A DNA stretch of 24,778 nucleotides from Bacillota bacterium (GCA_023435645.1 JAEYRK010000101.1:1-24778); one strand, 5' to 3'; positions 16,004-24,599 are shown, counted from the stretch's first letter. Translations and numbers: made by a program. The notes: generated from the sequence alone by a model not told the origin.

Positions 16004-17458
16004 ATGAAGAATTATTATGAAATATTAGGAGTGGATGCTTCATCAGATAACCAGATCATTAGAGCTGCCTATGTGCGAATGCTACGAAAATTTACGCCTG
16101 AAAATAATCCGGATAAATTCAAGGAAATTCGAGAAGCTTATGAAACATTGAGCAACCCCAAAGCAAAGGCAGAATATGACGTCATGAGCAAATATAAGGA
16201 TGAGATAGATACTTATATGAGCGCCGGAATGAAAGCGATGGAGGATGAAAATTATACTGCAGCAATTACGGAATTCAAAAAGATTCTGATTATACACCCC
16301 ACTCTGGATAATGTCAGAAAATTATTGGCCACAGCTATGATGAATAATGGTCAGCTAAATGCTGCGATCGAGCAGTTTAAGAAACTTACAGATGAAAATA
16401 ATACAAATGCAACCTATTTATATTATCTGGCTATTGCTTATAGGAAAAATAAACAATTTGATAAAGCAGAGCAGGCATTAGTACAGGCAAGTAAACTGGA
16501 TCGTCTCAATCCGGATATTATCATTGAATGGTCTGATTTATATGTAGAGCAGGAAAAATTTGATTCGGCAGTCGCTGTACTTAGAAAAGCGATTGATCAG
16601 AATAAATCAGTAGATTCTCAGGATACAATGTACCTGTTTCAATTGGTACTGGTTTATCTAAGAAGCAATAAAATGAATGAGTGTGAGGCAGTTATCAAGG
16701 AAATAGAAGGAACCGTCATAAATGATAAAGAGGCCGCAGAATACATATCCATGCAATTTGGAAAATTGGCTTGTACCCTGATAGATATTAACCAATTTAA
16801 TTTGGCATATAATATTGTAGTAAGGGCTGTTGCGCTAAATCCTGCTAATAGTACACTGATTGATTTGAAAAAGTCCCTCGGAGAAATCTTGGATGCCCAG
16901 AAAAAATGCGATCAACTTTTAGATGACAATTCCATACCAGGTCCAATTAAGGGACCGATCTTTTTTTACATATACGGTGACAATTGGGACGATGATGAGA
17001 GGGAGAAGAAGAGCGATGAAAATATTGAGGATATTGATAGCTTAATCAATAGTTCACCACATGCCGTAGTCAAAGGAGTTAATGATATAAAGGCAAAATA
17101 CAGTAGCCTTTATAAGGAGCGTAAAGCAGTATATGATGAAATACTAAGAATCGCAAATGCAAGAGCTGGTGGAGGCTCAACAAATACCAGCTCATCAAGT
17201 TCTGGTTCACCTACAACCAGCAGCTGCTATGTAGCAACAGCGGCTTTTGGAACACCGTGGGCAAGTGAAATCAATAAACTGAGAGCATGGCGGGATAATG
17301 TTTTAGTAAATCGTTTTTTGGGGCGTGCATTCATTCGTTTCTATTACACGGTAGGACCATATTTAGCAAAGCTGGTCCGAAAATCCGAAATTTTGAAGGC
17401 CATTTCAAGAAAGATCATATATCAGATTATTCGAAGGCTTGATGATAAGCAAAATTAA
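16004..17458 (+). CDS. J-domain/TPR protein with HPD changed to TPE and a C-terminal CFI-box
   Basis: A 484-aa protein; AGGAGGA at 15991-15997 selects the ATG at 16004 over an in-frame start at 15980. Residues 4-62 are a J domain (YYEILGVD ... FKEIREAYETLSNP), but the HPD tripeptide that activates Hsp70 ATPase is replaced by T31-P32-E33. Residues about 68-300 are TPR-like helical repeats. A Gly/Ser/Thr-rich linker (about 390-407) leads to C408-Y-V-A-T-A-A-F-G416 and a basic amphipathic tail (WRDNVL ... GRAFIRFYY ... GPYLAKLV). This is the pattern catalogued as CFI-box C-terminal domain, whose function is not established. No signal peptide is visible. It should be the co-chaperone or client adaptor of the nearby Hsp70. 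An M48-like peptidase gene starts 12 bases later. Confidence 0.88.
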   Translation: MKNYYEILGVDASSDNQIIRAAYVRMLRKFTPENNPDKFKEIREAYETLSNPKAKAEYDVMSKYKDEIDTYMSAGMKAMEDENYTAAITEFKKILIIHPTLDNVRKLLATAMMNNGQLNAAIEQFKKLTDENNTNATYLYYLAIAYRKNKQFDKAEQALVQASKLDRLNPDIIIEWSDLYVEQEKFDSAVAVLRKAIDQNKSVDSQDTMYLFQLVLVYLRSNKMNECEAVIKEIEGTVINDKEAAEYISMQFGKLACTLIDINQFNLAYNIVVRAVALNPANSTLIDLKKSLGEILDAQKKCDQLLDDNSIPGPIKGPIFFYIYGDNWDDDEREKKSDENIEDIDSLINSSPHAVVKGVNDIKAKYSSLYKERKAVYDEILRIANARAGGGSTNTSSSSSGSPTTSSCYVATAAFGTPWASEINKLRAWRDNVLVNRFLGRAFIRFYYTVGPYLAKLVRKSEILKAISRKIIYQIIRRLDDKQN

Positions 17459-17470
17459 TAAGGAGAGGCT

Positions 17471-18388
17471 ATGGCAATCAATTTTAAAGACAAAAGCTAT
17501 TTGGGAATGTCCGAGTTCATCGATGGATTAATCAGAAAAATGTCAGAACCGATGGATGTTCCTGAATATGCGGCAGGGAATGAGAAGGCCGGGATACTAG
17601 AGCTGGAAAAGGAGATAAGGGCAAATCCGGGAAAGATACGACGGGACCGCAGTATCATTATGCAGAAAATAATTAACGAATTCGGGGAGGTCTCCTATGC
17701 ACTGTATTCAAAATGGCCTGAGTTATATTCCTCTGCTTATACGGCAACCAATCAGTTGAAAATGCCCTCTCCTGTACTTTTTGTTTATAATCAGAAAAAC
17801 GAGAAGGATTTTAACGTTGCCGCCTATGGTGTTTTAGATAAGCTTTGGATTTTCTTTTCAATTGATTTAATAGAAAGCAGAGTATTGACCACGAATGAAT
17901 ACAAATTTATCATAGGCCATGAGCTTGGTCATGTCAAATTCAGTCATTCTATGATAGGTGGGACCTTAAAAGACAAGCGGTTACATGAGTATACCAGTGA
18001 TCGTGTTGGAATCATAGCCTCTGATGACTTAAAAGCAGGTATGAGCTCTTTGGCTAAGGTTCATAACAATTCCTATGAGCAGTATCTTGGAAGAGGGAAG
18101 GACGAGTTGATCCGGAGCTTATTGGTTTCTGATAAGAATATTGAAGAATTGCTTCAATGTAAAATTGAAGATGTTCCTGCAGTCTCTCAGAGGATGCTTG
18201 ATCAGCTGCCGGCACAGTTTGCATCACAGGAGAAGGAAGACGGCCATCCCAATGTGTATCGGCGCTTTGCCGCTATGCGTTTATTCTACGAATCGGAGTG
18301 GTATTACCGAGCTTCCGGTAAAGAAATTGACCATAAGCTTTTAGATGCTGCTACGATAAGCAGCTACATGGAAAAAATTGTTATCTAA
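17471..18388 (+). CDS. M48-like zinc metallopeptidase, soluble
   Basis: A 305-aa protein with the zinc motif H150-E151-L-G-H154 inside FIIGHELGHVKFSH, and a likely third ligand E173 in the following HEYTSDR segment, equivalent to the E-x-x-A-D motif of M48 peptidases. Unlike HtpX or Oma1-type members, I see no TM helix or signal peptide, so it should act in the cytoplasm. The N-terminal 100 residues are helical and precede the substrate cleft strand (FNVAAYGVLDKLWIFFS). AAGGAGAGG at 17459-17467 precedes the ATG. The gene lies between the J/CFI-box protein and the pseudo-GTPase, suggesting quality control or processing of a component of this machine (inference). The substrate is unknown. Confidence 0.87.
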   Translation: MAINFKDKSYLGMSEFIDGLIRKMSEPMDVPEYAAGNEKAGILELEKEIRANPGKIRRDRSIIMQKIINEFGEVSYALYSKWPELYSSAYTATNQLKMPSPVLFVYNQKNEKDFNVAAYGVLDKLWIFFSIDLIESRVLTTNEYKFIIGHELGHVKFSHSMIGGTLKDKRLHEYTSDRVGIIASDDLKAGMSSLAKVHNNSYEQYLGRGKDELIRSLLVSDKNIEELLQCKIEDVPAVSQRMLDQLPAQFASQEKEDGHPNVYRRFAAMRLFYESEWYYRASGKEIDHKLLDAATISSYMEKIVI

Positions 18389-18401
18389 TTTGGGGGCTGT
18401 G

Positions 18402-20126
18402 ATGATGAAGCTAGAGCAACTTAGAATTATTTTACAAGACTGCAGTATACGATTGACTGAAATGAACAGCTCCTTGGATTGCAGTGAACAGATTAATCTC
18501 ATTAGAAAACTCCAGAATCAGATGGGAGAAGGTTTGAAGAAAGTATATGTTGGTGGAAGTGAAGCTTCAAGATTGATGCTGATTATCAATACCTTGACTG
18601 GTCATCAGCTATTTTCACCACATGATTATATTGCACCGGTAATCAGCCTAATATATGGTACACAATTTAGAATCGAGACAAAAGGTATCAATGGGAATCA
18701 ATCCTTCTATTGTGTTGAAGAATTTCAATCCGAGTTTGAAAAATGCTATGATCATTGTGAGCGGATCAGTATCTTTGTGCCGATCGAAGAGCTTCGAGGG
18801 GCAGAATTACTTTTCTCCGTATTAACAGAAACAGATGTGGATGAAAGGCTTAAGAAAGATGCCGCCGGCTGTGATTACTACATCATAATCATAGGTGCGC
18901 AGGCAAATGTACAGAATTCTGAAAGAAAATATATCAATTGGATGAAGAAGAATCTGGGTAATACAAGTCATCTGATCGGAGTAATCAATGAAGCAGACAA
19001 GGTAGATACGACGGTATTTGTAAGTCAGAACCTGGAGGGCTTTTTAGAGGAAGAATATTTCCGAATTATTGAATGTATACCGGAAGCGAAGCCGGATGAC
19101 AGGAGAAGTGTAAAACAGAGTTTTCTGCGAGGAATATCTGAGTTGATGGAGCAAAACCCAGATGTAAGGTACGAGAAGATAAGCTTAATGTTGAAACATA
19201 TGCGAACGGAATTAAGGAATAAAGTACTAGCATATAAGAAAGACTTAGCCGACCAGGAAGATGAAATATTGGATAAGCTCGATGAATTCAAGAAGTCATG
19301 GAGTATCTTTGATTCAAATTGTAAAGTGAACAGTTACCGGGTGGGCTTTATCATAAGGGAGGAAATAAGAAATAGACTATATCAGGATATAGAAGATTTT
19401 ATTGCCTGTATAGAAATGAATCTAGAGAAGGAAATGGATTCGGTGCAGGATAAATATCATATCATGTATTTTATTGAGGATTATCTTCAGTATCTATTGT
19501 CAGAGTTTATTGTAACAGAAACAGAGCTTCTTAAAAATGAAATATATGATCAGTATTGTGAATATTCACAGATCATTAAAGAAGCCTATCTTGATGGCTA
19601 TGGAAAAGAAGTACCGGAGGAGCTAAACCGTCTGCTGGATTTTAATGCAAATAGGCTGCTAAGCACGGATATGGTATATGCCGGTGAATTTGATAATGGT
19701 GCCAAGCTTATCACTAATATAGCGCTGAATTTTACAATAGGTGTAATAAAAGGTACCTTAAGCTATTATTTTATCAGAATAAACTGGAGAACATGTAGAA
19801 AAATCATCGATATTCTGGGAAGTGTTATGAATGATGTAATCGATAAGCTTTCATCAAAAAGCTATATCCTTAAGACAGTGAAGAAGAATATGTCAAAGAT
19901 ATTGGATGAGCAAGCAGAGAGTATGAAATATGTTTACAGCCAAAACCTGATTCCTATGTTGAATCATGAGATGCAGGCGGCATACCTTCAATATACGGAA
20001 CAGATTAATCATTTGATACAATTGCAGAAGGAAGAACTGAGTAATTCTATATCGCTCATTCAAGACAAAAAGGAAAAGTTAAATGATGATTTAATAAAAG
20101 TTGAGGCTTTATTAGAAATATTCTAA
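18402..20126 (+). CDS. Dynamin-like pseudo-GTPase (P-loop lost)
   Basis: A 574-aa protein; the ATG at 18402 follows GGGGG at 18392-18396. In the place of the P-loop it reads V-G51-G-S-E-A-S-R-L-M59. Against the next gene's GGTNAGKST, the essential G-K-S has become S-R-L. The G3 motif is also gone (LFSVLTETD where the partner has LIDSLGTKA), although the hydrophobic strands, a YYIIIIGAQANVQ strand and a G4-like N-E-A-D are kept. The fold therefore looks like a dynamin G domain that cannot hydrolyse GTP. The C-terminal half (about 265-574) is long helices with coiled-coil character, with one more hydrophobic stretch near 435-460 that might touch membrane. The adjacent paralogue, 22 bases on, has intact motifs, so a heteromeric pair is likely. 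Confidence 0.75.
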   Translation: MMKLEQLRIILQDCSIRLTEMNSSLDCSEQINLIRKLQNQMGEGLKKVYVGGSEASRLMLIINTLTGHQLFSPHDYIAPVISLIYGTQFRIETKGINGNQSFYCVEEFQSEFEKCYDHCERISIFVPIEELRGAELLFSVLTETDVDERLKKDAAGCDYYIIIIGAQANVQNSERKYINWMKKNLGNTSHLIGVINEADKVDTTVFVSQNLEGFLEEEYFRIIECIPEAKPDDRRSVKQSFLRGISELMEQNPDVRYEKISLMLKHMRTELRNKVLAYKKDLADQEDEILDKLDEFKKSWSIFDSNCKVNSYRVGFIIREEIRNRLYQDIEDFIACIEMNLEKEMDSVQDKYHIMYFIEDYLQYLLSEFIVTETELLKNEIYDQYCEYSQIIKEAYLDGYGKEVPEELNRLLDFNANRLLSTDMVYAGEFDNGAKLITNIALNFTIGVIKGTLSYYFIRINWRTCRKIIDILGSVMNDVIDKLSSKSYILKTVKKNMSKILDEQAESMKYVYSQNLIPMLNHEMQAAYLQYTEQINHLIQLQKEELSNSISLIQDKKEKLNDDLIKVEALLEIF

Positions 20127-20148
20127 GCTTACAATCGGAGGAGAGGAA

Positions 20149-22290
20149 ATGAAGGATTCGGTTTATAAGATCAGGGATAATTTGGTCAACCATATTGAAG
20201 TCTTGGAAGGCTATACGAAAAACATGGGTGCGGAATTGATCAGTTCTAATTTAAAGCAAATGAGACTGCGCTACTCCCATGGTCTTGTGCGGATAATATT
20301 TATGGGTGGTACAAATGCCGGAAAAAGCACTACGATCAATGCAGTATTAAAAAAAATAGTTGTTCCTGAAAATCCAAACACTGCCAGCCCGGTTCCTGTA
20401 TGGATTGGCTATACACCAAAGGAAGAGAAGATTGAAGTTGTATTAAAGAAAGAAGTTAATAGTAATGATGTCGAGTTTATAAGCTATGATCCGCTTAGCT
20501 TTCGTAAGGAATTCTGCTATAACCACAAAGAGCAATCGGATGTGGGGAGGCAAAGGTTTGAAAGGGTAAGATGGGCCAGCGTAATGACGGACAGCGAAAT
20601 CTTAAAAGACGGTATTACCCTTATCGATTCTCTGGGAACTAAAGCAAATGATTTTGACAGTATAAAAACATTAGAAATATTGAATGACGGCGTAGATGCG
20701 GTATTTTATCTGATTAATTCTACGAATGGACTGCAAAAGGAAGATGTCGAATTCATTAGAGACTATCTGTTGGGGTATGGAGATCGGGCTGTTATGAATC
20801 CACTGAATCCGAAGCATTTTGTTTTGGTGGTTAACTGTTTTAATGATACACCGATTGGAGTGACTTTGCAGGGGCTATCAGATAAGCTAAAAGAGATATT
20901 CAAAAAAAGTGACGGCGGGTTTGATCTGGAAGGATATCATACAGTGGCAAATAATATTATAGCTGTAAATTCCAGGAACAGTAGATTGGATAGCTGCGGT
21001 GCCTTCCCTTATGTCGAAAATGCACCGAATGGCAGTGATGAAAGATATCTGCGCAATGCTAAGATATTGGAGGATATGGAGAAAGCAAAGGCAGAGAAAT
21101 TGGATGATAATAGCAGGAAGGAAGCAAATCTTGAAGAACTAAGGATAAAAGTCAAAGAGATGGCTGCCAAGTTATGCTATGGACAGGATTCTTGCGTTAG
21201 CAAGAGGCTGAATGAACTGATTGATATCTGTAATCTGATTATTAGAGTAGCTGAGAGAAGAAAAGAGAAATCTGATGAAAAGCTGAATCAGGTGAAAGAT
21301 ATTATGCGTAAGGTGGTAGAGATTAAGGGTTTTTTCGATTTAGAGCGGAAGAGGCTGAATCGGGACTTGGAGGGATTCGAAAATAATCTGATTGATTCAA
21401 TCAATACGATAATGAATGGAACCAAAGTTAACGATTATAACGGGTATATTACTGGCTTTGTCAGAGAATTCACCAGTATACCTTCAGAACTTCCGCAGTA
21501 TTCAGAATATAAACAAAGTTTGAATGATGGTAATGCTGCCTGCTTTGAATTGATAAGGGGAGCAATTGAGCCGATAATTACCCAGTGTCTTTTGAAGACT
21601 GGGAGAAAAATTGTTGATAATCTATGGGATTATCAGCTTAATACCGGTATTTATAGGGCTCCGAAGCAATTGATCGAAGATGTCCGCAAATACCTGTTTC
21701 ATCAAAGAACAATTCTAAGCGGAAAAATGGAGGAGCTGAGAAAGGGTAATATTGAAAATGTTGGGATAATTCTGCCGGATGAGAGTGCCGTAAGAAAATA
21801 CAGCGAAAATCTTGTATCAATTGCAGAAACAAGCATTCTGTATTCCTTCAGTACCTATACTGATATCTCAAAATGGAATGAAGTATGTAAAGGATATCTA
21901 AAGAAAGTAAAGGTTGGTTTTCTTAGTTGGATATTTAGTGGATTTAATACCATGAGCCAGGAAAGGTTCTGGCAGGAGCTGAAGAATAAGGTTATTACAC
22001 CGACAGTGCTTGCAATATTTAATGAAGCTTTCCTCAGGGGTACCGTATATTACTGTAATGATAGGCCAATCAGAAATGCTTTCACCGAAATCATGAGAAG
22101 CTTTGGAATTCTTTTTGACAGATCAATCTTACAGATTGAACAAGAAACGGTAAAGATACAGACTGATATGGAGGCTACTGACTCTGAGCACGATTTCGTC
22201 AAGGCAGAGATGCAGAAGCTTATAGATCATACCGAAGCGCTGAAAAAAGATATCATAGAAAGCAGGGATGAGTTGGTGGAAGTTGCTTAA
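20149..22290 (+). CDS. Dynamin-like GTPase (last of the operon)
   Basis: A 713-aa large GTPase. The P-loop is G53-G-T-N-A-G-K59-S60-T, with the G3 motif D160-S-L-G163 and a G4-like strand VLVVN229-C-F-N-D233. An N-terminal helix of about 45 residues precedes the G domain, as in bacterial dynamin-like proteins. Residues about 300-713 are helical with long charged heptad runs (RRKEKSDEKLNQVK, DLERKRLNRDLEGFENNL and the last 60 residues). A short hydrophobic patch near 585-600 (VGFLSWIFSGFNTM) could be a membrane paddle. It is the tandem partner of the degenerate paralogue just upstream. Tandem bacterial dynamins are known to act as heteromers in membrane tethering. GGAGAGG at 20139-20145 precedes the ATG, and a terminator lies about 70 bases after the stop. 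Confidence 0.85.
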   Translation: MKDSVYKIRDNLVNHIEVLEGYTKNMGAELISSNLKQMRLRYSHGLVRIIFMGGTNAGKSTTINAVLKKIVVPENPNTASPVPVWIGYTPKEEKIEVVLKKEVNSNDVEFISYDPLSFRKEFCYNHKEQSDVGRQRFERVRWASVMTDSEILKDGITLIDSLGTKANDFDSIKTLEILNDGVDAVFYLINSTNGLQKEDVEFIRDYLLGYGDRAVMNPLNPKHFVLVVNCFNDTPIGVTLQGLSDKLKEIFKKSDGGFDLEGYHTVANNIIAVNSRNSRLDSCGAFPYVENAPNGSDERYLRNAKILEDMEKAKAEKLDDNSRKEANLEELRIKVKEMAAKLCYGQDSCVSKRLNELIDICNLIIRVAERRKEKSDEKLNQVKDIMRKVVEIKGFFDLERKRLNRDLEGFENNLIDSINTIMNGTKVNDYNGYITGFVREFTSIPSELPQYSEYKQSLNDGNAACFELIRGAIEPIITQCLLKTGRKIVDNLWDYQLNTGIYRAPKQLIEDVRKYLFHQRTILSGKMEELRKGNIENVGIILPDESAVRKYSENLVSIAETSILYSFSTYTDISKWNEVCKGYLKKVKVGFLSWIFSGFNTMSQERFWQELKNKVITPTVLAIFNEAFLRGTVYYCNDRPIRNAFTEIMRSFGILFDRSILQIEQETVKIQTDMEATDSEHDFVKAEMQKLIDHTEALKKDIIESRDELVEVA

Positions 22291-22360
22291 GGAAAGCAAG
22301 GATAATTATGTTTTCTTTCTCGTTGACGACACCAAGCTTAAGTGAGGAGTAGAACAAAGG

Positions 22361-22385
22361 AAGGGCAGTCCGGTGGGGCTGCCTT
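22361..22385 (+). terminator. Intrinsic terminator after the dynamin/Hsp70 operon
   Basis: AAGGGCAGTCC pairs with GGGGCTGCCTTT across a 3-4 base loop (one or two G-U pairs), ending in a short T-run. It is the first terminator-like structure after 10057, which supports one transcript for all nine genes. Confidence 0.6.
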
Positions 22386-22424
22386 TATGCCTCCGTGGAA
22401 TGTATAGAAGGAGAATGAATTCCG

Positions 22425-22453
22425 TTGACAGCCAAGCTTGTGGTAGCCATACA
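22425..22453 (+). promoter_or_regulatory. Possible promoter upstream of the DUF362 gene
   Basis: A perfect -35 TTGACA (22425-22430) stands 17 bases before a poor -10 (CATACA, 22448-22453). A TATAAT-like sequence near 22518 has no -35 at correct spacing. The surrounding stretch (22291-22613) contains no gene I can support. CGTTGAC...CCAAGCTT occurs twice in it (22321-22339 and 22424-22439) as an imperfect repeat. Confidence 0.3.
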
Positions 22454-22613
22454 GTTAAATGATTATAACACATGAAACTGAGCAAGAATTGTTCATTTGA
22501 TATGACCTAATTCCCTTATAATTAGAGAAACAGATAAATAACAATTGCTTAAGATGCCTATGGATGGACGCTTGCAATATGTAGCTGAATCAATCAAAAA
22601 GGAGCATTAGGTC

Positions 22614-23698
22614 ATGAAGAAAATAATTTCACTCTATCTCACAGTTATCATGTTGTTCCTTATATGTGCTGGGTGCAATCATAACAAAGAGCCGATGCAC
22701 GAGGAGTCGCTGAAAGAAGCACCAACACAAGAAGCATCGGTTCAGGAAGAGCCGTCACAAGAAGCACCGTCACAAGGAGAGCCGACACAAGAAACACCAC
22801 CGCAAGAAGAGGCCCCCCTTGTTTCAACTTATGTCCTGCCGGACAATACGGTGTATTTTACTGCGGATATCAGCCCTGAGGGCTTGATGCGGGATATCAG
22901 GCGCTTGAGGCAGAGCCAGAAGGAAGCATTGCAGTAAAGCTCTCCACAGGTGAACCGCCGAGAAGTAATTATCTGAAACCGGAGCTGATTAAGGATTTTG
23001 TGCAATCACTTGACGGAACCATTGTAGAGTGCAATACAGCTTATGGAGGACGAAGGACGAATACCGAATACCATTTGCAAGTGGCAAAGGACCATGGTTT
23101 TACCGATATCGCAGATGTTGATATTATGGATTCTGAAGGTGAGATTAGTTTACCGGTTATCGGTGGCGACATCCTGAAAGAAAATTTTGTTGGATCACAT
23201 TTTACAAACTATGATTATTTTGTAGTGTTGTCACATTTTAAAGGTCATGAGATGGCAGGTTACGGTGGCGCCATAAAGAATATATCGATCGGTATCGCCT
23301 CCAGTACCGGGAAAAGCTGGATACATAGCGGTGGGAAATTAAAAAAAGGAATTGGCGGCAATCAGGATGCTTTTCTCAAAAGCATGGCGGAAGCAGGAAA
23401 AGCCGTTGCAGAAAGTCTTAATGGTAAAATCCTGTATATCAACGTAATGAACAGATTGTCCATAGATTGCGACTGTAATGGCTATCCGGCTGAACCTGAC
23501 ATGCATGACGTAGGTATTTTGGCATCCTTTGACCCCGTCGCACTCGATCAGGCCTGTATTGATTTTGTGGCCAACGACCCTGATGGCGAATCCCTGATGC
23601 GTCGCATCGATGCGAAAAACGGTCTACTTACACTGGAACACGCTGCTAAAATCGGTCTTGGGGTTAGGGAATATACTATGGTGAATATTGATGATTGA
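22614..23698 (+). pseudogene. DUF362-family lipoprotein, interrupted by a single-base frameshift
   Basis: Two reading frames make one protein. The first part (22614 to a stop at 22935-22937) begins with a lipoprotein-type signal ending A-G-C21, then a pentapeptide-repeat linker and the family start VYFTADISPEGLMR. The frame then leaves the family pattern. Reading from TAT at 22895 in the other frame restores it without a stop: YQALEAEPEGSIAVKLSTGE, then the DUF362 core SHFKGHEMAGYGGAIKNISIG, DCDCNGYP and LASFDPVALDQACIDF, to 23698. One base lost near 22893-22894 explains everything. DUF362 proteins are poorly understood and often linked to Fe-S centres. This copy has no ferredoxin domain. The gene may be a true pseudogene or may carry a sequencing error. 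RBS AAGGAG at 22600-22605. A permease overlaps the end. Confidence 0.8.
22716..22805 (+). repeat. Six 15-bp tandem units encoding E-x-P-x-Q pentapeptides
   Basis: The units read EAPTQ, EASVQ, EEPSQ, EAPSQ, GEPTQ and ETPPQ, forming the flexible linker between lipid anchor and DUF362 domain. The DNA repeat is imperfect. Being a multiple of three it can change length without breaking the frame. Confidence 0.8.
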
Positions 23699-24599
23699 TA
23701 TTTTGCACCGCGAATGGGTTTACTTGTCACAGTATTTCACGATACAATTTGAACAGATTTTTCGGTATTATATGCTGGGTATCATAATTGGCTCAGTGAT
23801 ATCGGTATTCGGCAAGCAAAAGATCAATCAGATGGTTATTTCATTACAAGAGAAAAAGCTGGGGGTGTTTGGAGTAATTCCAGCCAGTATCCTCGGAATA
23901 GTTTCTCCCCTTTGTATGTATGGTACGATCCCCATAGCCGCATCGTTTTCTGAGAAGGGGATAAAAGACGATTGGTTGGCTGCATTTATGATGAGCTCTA
24001 TATTGCTGAATCCTCAACTTATCATATACAGCATAGCCCTTGGCCCCACAGCCCTTATGGTTCGCATTGTCTCATGCTTTATATGCGGCATAGCTGCCGG
24101 TTTGTGCGTACATTTTCTCTATGCGAAAAGGGAGAAAAGCTTCTTTAATTTCTCGGGATTCAAGGAAGCTCATAACAGGGACATCCATCCAAATCCGGTG
24201 ATCCGGCTGCTGAAAAATATCTGGAGAAATATAAAAGCCACCGGACTGTATTTTTTGATAGGTGTCGTACTTTCCACTCTCTTTCAGCGCTATGTTCCAT
24301 CTGAATGGATGGTCGCTCTGTTTGGAAAAAATGAGGCCTTTGGACTTCTGATGGCGGCCACAATCGGTGTCCCCCTGTATACCTGCGGTGGAGGAACGAT
24401 TCCCTTACTTAAGTGGTGGCTTGTCGATGGTTTGAGCATGGGTGGGGCATGCGCATTTATGATTACCGGCCCAGGTACCAAAATCACTAATCTAGGCGCG
24501 CTGAAAATTGTGTTGGGTATAAAGCATTTCGTGATGTATCTTTTATTTGTTATGCTTTTTGCCTTTTTAGCAGGGTTGTTGGTCAATATGATAGTATGA
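23691..24599 (+). CDS. Permease of the DUF318/ArsP family (PF03773-like)
   Basis: A 302-aa integral membrane protein with about eight TM helices in two halves. Each half carries a hallmark motif: SPLC75-MYGTIPIA in the first, and GVPLYTC232-GGGTIPLLKWW followed by ITGPGTKITNLGALK in the second. This matches permeases annotated as DUF318, ArsP or SO_0444-type efflux transporters. Known ArsP exports trivalent organoarsenicals and related proteins are linked to Cu/Zn, so the conserved Cys residues may handle a soft metal. The substrate here is not known. The ATG at 23691 lies inside the end of the DUF362 frame (8-base overlap), so translation is coupled; a TTG one codon earlier is possible. A terminator follows at 24718. 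Confidence 0.85.
   Translation: MIDILHREWVYLSQYFTIQFEQIFRYYMLGIIIGSVISVFGKQKINQMVISLQEKKLGVFGVIPASILGIVSPLCMYGTIPIAASFSEKGIKDDWLAAFMMSSILLNPQLIIYSIALGPTALMVRIVSCFICGIAAGLCVHFLYAKREKSFFNFSGFKEAHNRDIHPNPVIRLLKNIWRNIKATGLYFLIGVVLSTLFQRYVPSEWMVALFGKNEAFGLLMAATIGVPLYTCGGGTIPLLKWWLVDGLSMGGACAFMITGPGTKITNLGALKIVLGIKHFVMYLLFVMLFAFLAGLLVNMIV

Noticed and set aside
22414..22462. Possible 15-codon peptide starting at an ATG next to GAAGGAGA
   Set aside because: The spacing from the ribosome site to the ATG is too short, the peptide is featureless, and a -35 box lies within it.
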